Source: Bacteroidota bacterium (GTDB lineage Bacteria > Bacteroidota > Bacteroidia > JACCXN01). From it: a stretch of DNA of 11,320 nt. Below, in pieces: positions 6,400-11,320 of this stretch. The stretch is taken from assembly GCA_947462515.1 (NCBI GenBank), contig CANHPJ010000025.1, positions 1 to 11,320 on the forward strand, in the 5' to 3' direction. Position numbers and translations under genes: made by a program. The notes under the pieces were generated by a model. The model was given only the letters and a program-made list of their open reading frames with translations. It had not been told where the DNA came from and made no database searches. Within the stretch, counting starts at the first letter, position 1. Each line of letters begins with the position of its first letter.

Positions 6400-8202
6400 T
6401 TAAAAGTTTTGTTTTAATTTATTTATAATAGCATCGGCAGTGATTGGCATTCCATCAAAATTTAGAACAGAAATTAATTTTTTAGGATCTGCATCCAATT
6501 CAATCATCAGTAGGCTGCGCAGCTGAGCATCTCTATTTTGCTCAATTACAAAAACCTTATCGTGAGAGTTAATGAAGTCTTCCACTTGTTTATTAAAAGG
6601 GAATGATTTTAATCGAATGGCATCAACTAAAATGTTTTCTTCTTTTAAGAGATCCATAGCTTCCTCTGCGGCATATTGAGAAGTACCGAAGAACAAAATT
6701 CCATTTTTTGACTGATTTTTTTCCTGATAAATTTGGGGAGCCGGAACCATATCCTTGGCTGTTTCCCATTTAAGAAGCAACCTTTCCATATTGCGTTCAT
6801 AAGCAGCGCTATCTTCAGTATAAACAGCATACTCATCACGGGAGGTTCCTCTTGTAAAATATGAACCTTTGGTAGGATGGGTACCAGGCAGAGTTCGATA
6901 TGGAATTCCATCTTTATCTACATCCAGGTAACGGCCAAATCTTTCTATTTTCTCTAAAGCTTCCGCATCCAATACTTTACCTCTTTTATATTCTCTTTTA
7001 TCATCAAAAACAAGGGGATCGGAAACATGGTCATTCATACCCAAATCCAAATCAGTCATGACAATTATAGGAGTCTGCAGCTGCTCTGAAAGATCAAAAG
7101 CATCCAACATGCAATCAAAACATTCTTTCGGAGTAGAAGGAAAAAGCAATACATGTTTAGTATCACCATGTGAGGCATAGGCCGCTTCCATAATATCAGA
7201 CTGCTGAGTTCTTGTAGGCATTCCTGTAGAAGGGCCGGCGCGCTGAACATCAACCAATACAGTTGGTATTTCGGCAAAATAAGCCAAACCTAAAAATTCA
7301 TTCATCAAGGAAACACCAGGTCCGCTTGTGGCGGTGAAGGATCGAGCCCCATTCCAGTTGGCACCAATGGCCATTCCAATTGCAGCCAATTCATCTTCGG
7401 CCTGAACAATGGCAACATTTCTTTTACCTGTAGCTTCATCCACCCTAAACTCATCGGCATAATCCATAAAGGCCTCAACCACTGAAGTAGAAGGAGTAAT
7501 AGGATACCAGGCAGCTACGGTAGCACCTGCATATACAGCACCCAATCCGCAGGCAGCATTACCTTCCATTAAAATCTTATCTTTTATTAAATCGCGTCTT
7601 TCAACTCTAAATTCCAAAGGATAGTCGTAATTGGCATAGATATAATCCATACCCAACTTTAAGGCTTTAACGTTGGCCGGAATCAATTTTTCCTTACCCT
7701 TAAACTGTTCAGCTAAAAGGTCTTCCAACACGTTAAATTCTATGTTGAAAAGTGCCGACAAAGCACCAACATAAATGATATTTTTAAACAATTGTCTCTG
7801 CCTAGCATCAGAATATGCTTCATTACACATGTGCATTAAAGGAATGCCGATGTAATTAATATCTTCTCGGATATATTCAGGATGAAGATTTTTTGAACTA
7901 TCGTATAAAAAATACCCCCCTGCCCTAACACTTTTTACATCTTTAAGCATGCTTTGAGGATTCACTGCCACCATAAAATCTATACCTTCCCTTCTACCCA
8001 GGTAGCCCTTTTCACTTACGCGTACCTCGTACCAGGTAGGTAAACCTTGAATATTGGAAGGGAAAATATTTTTAGGTGTAACGGGAATACCCATCCTAAA
8101 AATGGCTTTGGTAAATAGAAAGTTAGCACTGGCTGATCCCGTTCCGTTTACGTTGGCGAACCTGATTACAAAATCATTTATTTTATTTGTGTTAGTCGAC
8201 AT
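6400..8202 (-). CDS. korA: 2-oxoacid (2-oxoglutarate):ferredoxin oxidoreductase, fused gamma-alpha subunit
   Basis: This 600-residue protein has the fused layout of KorA-type alpha subunits. A gamma domain occupies about residues 8-195 (FANVNGTGSASANFLFTKA at 16-34, YEVRVSEKGYLGRREGIDFM at 58-77). The alpha pyrimidine-binding domain starts at about 214 with GNAACGLGAVYAGATVAAWY. The YPITPST motif at 233-239 is the conserved 2-oxoacid-contact motif of this enzyme family. E269 (QAEDE) is the probable activating Glu for TPP, and SFTATSGPG (288-296) and RAGPSTGMPT (321-330) are further family blocks. The C-terminal domain (about 500-595) has the transketolase-C-like fold segment ILFFGTSQYAAEEAMDLL. 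It pairs with KorB downstream. Upstream, the GltD-like gene ends 53 bp away on the same strand, which supports one operon and a shared complex or electron route. Pyruvate or a branched-chain 2-oxoacid cannot be fully ruled out as substrate. Confidence 0.94.
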   Translation of the reverse strand: MSTNTNKINDFVIRFANVNGTGSASANFLFTKAIFRMGIPVTPKNIFPSNIQGLPTWYEVRVSEKGYLGRREGIDFMVAVNPQSMLKDVKSVRAGGYFLYDSSKNLHPEYIREDINYIGIPLMHMCNEAYSDARQRQLFKNIIYVGALSALFNIEFNVLEDLLAEQFKGKEKLIPANVKALKLGMDYIYANYDYPLEFRVERRDLIKDKILMEGNAACGLGAVYAGATVAAWYPITPSTSVVEAFMDYADEFRVDEATGKRNVAIVQAEDELAAIGMAIGANWNGARSFTATSGPGVSLMNEFLGLAYFAEIPTVLVDVQRAGPSTGMPTRTQQSDIMEAAYASHGDTKHVLLFPSTPKECFDCMLDAFDLSEQLQTPIIVMTDLDLGMNDHVSDPLVFDDKREYKRGKVLDAEALEKIERFGRYLDVDKDGIPYRTLPGTHPTKGSYFTRGTSRDEYAVYTEDSAAYERNMERLLLKWETAKDMVPAPQIYQEKNQSKNGILFFGTSQYAAEEAMDLLKEENILVDAIRLKSFPFNKQVEDFINSHDKVFVIEQNRDAQLRSLLMIELDADPKKLISVLNFDGMPITADAIINKLKQNF

Positions 8203-8255
8203 ATCTTTGATTCATTAATATTGAAATGGTGCTGAAAATTGCTATAATTTTATAT

Positions 8256-10043
8256 TTAATGCGAAGCGCAACCTTTGCCGGCTTTGGTAACATTATAGAA
8301 GAATTTTTGCATGTCCCATGCCGAAGTAGGGCATCTTTCTGCGCAAAGACCACAGTGCAAGCAAACATTTTCATCTTTAATCATCACCCTAGTAGTTTTT
8401 AAAGCATCAGAGACATAAAGATCTTGCGTTAAATTGGTAGCAGGCACTTTTAACATATTTCTCAAGTCGGTTTCATCTGCATTTTCAGTGAAGCTGATGC
8501 AGGAGGTAGGACAAATATCCATGCAAGCATCGCATTCAATGCATTTATCTGCAGCAAACACAGTTTGAACATCACAGTTCAAGCAACGCTCTGCTTCTTT
8601 GAAAGCTGTTTTATCATCAAAACCAAGCTCTACTTCTTTTTTTCGATCCTTTAATGTCAGTATTTTGTCGGCTTGCGGCACCGCGTATCTTATATCCTCA
8701 ACCACAGCGCTGTCATATGCCCATTCGTGGATTCCCATTTTCTGACTAACAAGATTCACATGAGGAGCAGGTCTGTTGGTTAAACTTTCGCCACGGCACA
8801 TCAAGTCAATTGAGATGGCAGCCTGATGGCCATGAGCCACTGCGGTGATCACATTTTTAGGACCCCAGGCAGCATCGCCTCCAAAAAACACTTTGGCATT
8901 GGTGGAAACGAAAGTTAATTCATCCACCTTTGGCATTTCCCATTGGTCAAATTCAATACCTAAATCGCGTTCAATCCATGGGAAGCTATTTTCCTGGCCA
9001 ATGGCTATTAAAACATCATCCGCTTCAATAAAAACATCAGGTTCGCCGGCAGGAACGAGTTTTCTTTTTCCTTGGGCATCATATTCTGCTTTTACTTTCT
9101 CGAAGGTCATACCTTTTAAAACCCCATTTTCAACCACAAAAGTTTTTGGAACATGATTATCAATAATTGGAATATCTTCGTGTGCAGCATCTTCTTTTTC
9201 CCATGGCGAGGCTTTCATCTCTGCAAAAGGACTTCTAACAACCACTTTAACTTCATCGCCACCCAAACGTCTTGCAGTTCTGCAACAATCCATCGCTGTA
9301 TTTCCACCACCCAATACAATGACTTTTTTTCCTACTTTGGTAATATGCTCGAAAGCAACATTAGCAAGCCAGTTAATGCCAATATGAACATTAGCTGAAG
9401 CCTCTGCTCTACCGGGTATATTTAAGTCACGACCTTTAGGAGCACCAGAACCAATGAAAACGGCATCGTAGTCTTTAGTAAGTAATTCTTTTAAACTTTT
9501 AACATAATGGTTAAAATGAGTATGAATACCTAAGTCCAATATATAGTTAACCTCTTCATTTAAAACACTTTCAGGAAGACGGAAAGAAGGTATCTGACTC
9601 CTCATAAAACCGCCACCTAATCTTTGCTCATCATAAAGATGAATTTCATAGCCAAGTGGAGCAAGATCCCTGGCCACAGTTAATGATGCAGGACCAGCCC
9701 CGATTAAAGCAACCTTTTTGTTGTTTGATTTAAAAGGTGCCTGAGGCATGTGTTTTTTCACATCCCCTTTATTATCGGCGGCAACACGTTTAAGACGACA
9801 AATGGCTACCGGCTCCTCTTCTACCCTTCCTCTTCGGCAGGCAGGTTCACAAGGCCTATCGCAGGTACGACCTAAAACACCCGGGAAAACATTAGAATCC
9901 CAGTTTATCATATATGCTTCGGTATATTTCTCTTGAGCAATTAATCTAATATACTCAGGAACAGGAGTATGCGCAGGACAGGCATTTTGGCAATCAACTA
10001 CTTTATGGAAATACTCAGGATTATTTATATCGGTTGGTTCCAT
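8256..10043 (-). CDS. GltD-like FAD/NAD(P) oxidoreductase with C-terminal 2[4Fe-4S] ferredoxin domain (probable Kor electron-transfer subunit)
   Basis: This 595-residue protein resembles the glutamate synthase small subunit and NfnB/PreT-type reductases. The N-terminal Fe-S domain (about 10-95) carries C18, C22, C61, C65, C69 and C82. The FAD site is GAGPAS (115-120) with acceptor D138 (LYDE). The NAD(P) site is VLGGGNTAMD (243-252), and GGD (388-390) is the late FAD-binding block of the family. The tail has CLNC (487-490) and two ferredoxin motifs, C501/C504/C507/C511 and C561/C564/C567/C571, each ending in CP. The second Arg of the YRR-type motif that often reads the NADPH phosphate is Ser here (R270-S271), so NADH versus NADPH is open. 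No large glutamate synthase subunit is nearby. The gene is first in a three-gene cluster with korA and korB, so it most likely passes electrons between KorAB and NAD(P)(H) or ferredoxin. It is often misnamed glutamate synthase. Confidence 0.9.
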   Translation of the reverse strand: MEPTDINNPEYFHKVVDCQNACPAHTPVPEYIRLIAQEKYTEAYMINWDSNVFPGVLGRTCDRPCEPACRRGRVEEEPVAICRLKRVAADNKGDVKKHMPQAPFKSNNKKVALIGAGPASLTVARDLAPLGYEIHLYDEQRLGGGFMRSQIPSFRLPESVLNEEVNYILDLGIHTHFNHYVKSLKELLTKDYDAVFIGSGAPKGRDLNIPGRAEASANVHIGINWLANVAFEHITKVGKKVIVLGGGNTAMDCCRTARRLGGDEVKVVVRSPFAEMKASPWEKEDAAHEDIPIIDNHVPKTFVVENGVLKGMTFEKVKAEYDAQGKRKLVPAGEPDVFIEADDVLIAIGQENSFPWIERDLGIEFDQWEMPKVDELTFVSTNAKVFFGGDAAWGPKNVITAVAHGHQAAISIDLMCRGESLTNRPAPHVNLVSQKMGIHEWAYDSAVVEDIRYAVPQADKILTLKDRKKEVELGFDDKTAFKEAERCLNCDVQTVFAADKCIECDACMDICPTSCISFTENADETDLRNMLKVPATNLTQDLYVSDALKTTRVMIKDENVCLHCGLCAERCPTSAWDMQKFFYNVTKAGKGCASH

Positions 10044-10230
10044 TTTATTTTTTTTGATGATTATTAAAACGAAAAATTGGGTATTGATAAATTAATATGC
10101 CAAAGCCAATTATAATATAAAATTCAAAATTTTTAATTACAAATCCAAAAAACTGAAGACATAAGTTCTAAATAATGTCTATTAATTTAAAACAAGGAGA
10201 TTTAATAAGTATATTGATAATTAGAAGCGG

Positions 10231-10380
10231 TTATTTTTTGACTTTTTGAAGCTCTTTTGTTAAAGAACAAGATGAGCAATGAGATTTACATCCTGAAATC
10301 TTAAAAGACGATGTAATTTTCTTTGCCAAATAAAAAACTGCAGCTCCAACAATTAAAAAAACGATTATATTCTCTATCAT
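10231..10380 (-). CDS. FeoB-associated Cys-rich membrane protein (49 aa)
   Basis: This is a short minus-strand frame with ATG at 10378-10380 and TAA at 10231-10233. The protein begins MIENIIVFLIVGAAVFYLAK, which is one N-terminal membrane helix with a short acidic start. A basic stretch follows (KKITSSFK), then CKSHCSSCSL with three cysteines (C31, C35, C38), and a Lys-rich end. This is the plan of the small FeoB-associated Cys-rich proteins (PF12669), which usually lie next to the ferrous iron transporter genes feoA/feoB and are proposed to help move iron. No feoA or feoB is in the window. The gene lies 187 bp upstream of the GltD-like gene on the same strand, with nothing resembling a terminator recognised between them. 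A link to Fe-S supply for the kor operon is inference only. Confidence 0.75.
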   Translation of the reverse strand: MIENIIVFLIVGAAVFYLAKKITSSFKISGCKSHCSSCSLTKELQKVKK

Positions 10381-10433
10381 TTTATCGGAAAATTTTAAAG
10401 GAAAAATTCATCAATGAAAATAAATTTTAAAAC

Positions 10434-10453
10434 AAAAACCAGCGAAGGCTGAT
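10434..10453 (-). terminator. Putative small intrinsic terminator (minus strand)
   Basis: Read on the minus strand, ATCAGC-CTTC-GCTGGT (10453 to 10438) forms a 6-bp stem, one pair being U-G, closed by a four-base loop and followed by TTTTG and TTTT. It lies about 58 bp upstream of the Cys-rich small gene. There is no recognised minus-strand gene further upstream for it to terminate, so it may end an unseen small RNA, act as a leader hairpin, or be chance. Confidence 0.35.
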
Positions 10454-10590
10454 CATTAATTTATTTAGGTAAATTTAACAAATTGTTTTAAAAATCATTC
10501 GAATTTCTGTTTAATTTATCATATAAATCTTAGGATTCAAAACGTTTTAGCGTAAAGCTGATTAGAGATTTTAGGCTGGGGTAATTTAAT

Positions 10591-10612
10591 CTGATGGTTC
10601 ACATCAGTTTTT
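10591..10612 (+). terminator. Hairpin plus T5, putative terminator of an unannotated transcript
   Basis: CTGATG (10591-10596) pairs perfectly with CATCAG (10602-10607) across the loop GTTCA, followed by TTTTT (10608-10612). This is a compact intrinsic-terminator layout on the plus strand. No plus-strand protein gene precedes it for several kilobases, so if functional it would end a small RNA made from about 10460-10590. Confidence 0.45.
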
Positions 10613-11054
10613 AAACGTAAACATTAAGAAAACTAACTGGAATTAAAAAATATTTCATTTTATATAAACTGATATTTTGACTGTCCTTTTATTATTAATT
10701 CACCTACATTTTATGTTAATGGGCTTTCTAGCTTAGGCTTAATAATATATGATTTAGCTATGAAACATCCCACGCGAAACTAATATAATTACTTGCCAGA
10801 TCAGGAAAACATGGTAACACAAACTTTTAAAAAAAATAATTTTAGTTTTAACTAACTTGGAATATACATCACAAGTATTCATGAATATTTGACTAAATAA
10901 TTTAAAAACAACTGTGATAATCAATTTGATAAATTGCTCAAAAAAGCTTTTAAGTAAACATTAAATAAATCATTGAACAATTAATTAAAATTTTACGCCT
11001 AATTATTTTAAATTCGGAGTTTAATACCTTTAAGGTAAAATTTTCAGTAATACT

Positions 11055-11320
11055 ATGGATACCAATACTCCTGAGCAAAATCCGGCCTTGTTAGCATCGA
11101 AATTTGTAAATCACACCAATAAAAACATATTTCTTACAGGAAAAGCGGGAACTGGAAAAACCACTTTTTTAAAAAATTTAGTAAAAACAACTCATAAAAA
11201 ATGTCTTATTGCTGCTCCTACAGGCATTGCGGCAATTAATGCCGGTGGGGTAACTATTCACTCGCTTTTTCAACTCCCTTTTGGAAATTTTTCACCAGTA
11301 GTTCAAACCAATGCTTCTCA
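11055..11320 (+). CDS. Pif1-like helicase / AAA ATPase (N-terminus only)
   Basis: The frame is open from ATG at 11055-11057 to the window edge, giving 88 codons of N-terminus. It contains a Walker A motif GKAGTGKTT (residues 29-37, in IFLTGKAGTGKTTFLKNL) followed by LIAAPTGIAAINAGGVTIHS and FQLPFG. This is the Ia region typical of Pif1-family superfamily-1B helicases (compare APTGIAA and TIHSFF motifs). These are 5'-to-3' DNA helicases that unwind structured DNA, and in Bacteroidota they are often larger proteins with extra C-terminal domains. Here the rest lies beyond the window, so domain composition is unknown. The upstream sequence has no clear Shine-Dalgarno site, and the start is set by the N-terminal residues placed right before the helicase core. 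Confidence 0.9.
   Translation, partial: MDTNTPEQNPALLASKFVNHTNKNIFLTGKAGTGKTTFLKNLVKTTHKKCLIAAPTGIAAINAGGVTIHSLFQLPFGNFSPVVQTNAS

Larger units (their letters stand above)
10381..11054. other. Long A/T-rich gap with hairpins, no gene found
   Basis: This 674-bp region separates the divergent small Cys-rich gene and helicase gene. Reading all short ATG frames I noticed gave only stubs of a few codons. It holds two hairpin-plus-U elements described separately, and a 12-bp palindrome (TATTCATGAATA, 10876-10887). Promoters for both neighbours must be here, but I could not place one with confidence. Confidence 0.6.

Noticed and set aside
8845..9398. Plus-strand open frames of 103 and 81 codons inside the GltD-like gene
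   Set aside because: They lie wholly opposite a well-supported gene with intact FAD/NAD(P)/Fe-S motifs, and show no recognisable protein features.
10876..10887. 12-bp palindrome TATTCATGAATA upstream of the helicase gene
   Set aside because: Palindromes of this size are expected by chance in strongly A/T-rich DNA, and it is about 170 bp from the start codon.

Overview
The window looks like chromosome from an AT-rich Bacteroidota. The non-coding DNA is extremely A/T-rich, and start codons are preceded by A/T-rich leaders without a clear Shine-Dalgarno sequence. The protein families are also those common in this phylum: a TerC/YkoY membrane protein, a signal-peptide beta-barrel protein ending in Phe, a GluP/FucP-type sugar transporter, a KorAB plus GltD-like cluster and a Pif1-like helicase. 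No rRNA, tRNA, CRISPR array, intact insertion sequence or phage gene was seen. Both edge genes, TerC at the left and the helicase at the right, are cut by the window.

Left part (1-3841). A TerC/YkoY-family gene runs off the left edge on the minus strand. A 0.73-kb A/T-rich gap follows, holding only broken coding traces. Next come a secreted beta-barrel-type protein (+) and an AlkD-type HEAT-repeat DNA glycosylase (-). These two converge on a perfect hairpin terminator that is built into the last codons of the glycosylase gene. An AHSA1/SRPBCC protein (+) is divergent from the glycosylase. It is followed by 0.45 kb of debris with short repeats and a stub resembling the N-terminus of a ParD antitoxin.

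Central part (3842-10043), all on the minus strand. Read in the direction of transcription, this holds a GltD-like FAD/NAD(P)/Fe-S oxidoreductase, KorA (fused gamma-alpha subunit), KorB (beta subunit), a 32-bp perfect palindrome followed by a U7 tract, and a sugar MFS transporter. The first three very likely form one operon for an Fe-S/TPP 2-oxoacid (probably 2-oxoglutarate) oxidoreductase. The GltD-like protein, with its ferredoxin domain, probably links the Kor electrons to NAD(P)(H). The palindrome can end the kor transcript, but it lies so close to the transporter start that it could also regulate the transporter.

Right part (10044-11320). A 49-residue one-helix, Cys-rich protein of the FeoB-associated type was found on the minus strand upstream of the Fe-S operon. 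It is followed by a 0.67-kb gene-free stretch with two hairpin-plus-U structures, and then the first 88 codons of a Pif1-like helicase (+).

No clearly new defence system or mobile system is visible. The points most worth checking are the Kor-GltD complex, a sugar transporter that lacks both acidic coupling residues of E. coli FucP, the dual-purpose palindrome, and the orphan FeoB-associated protein.
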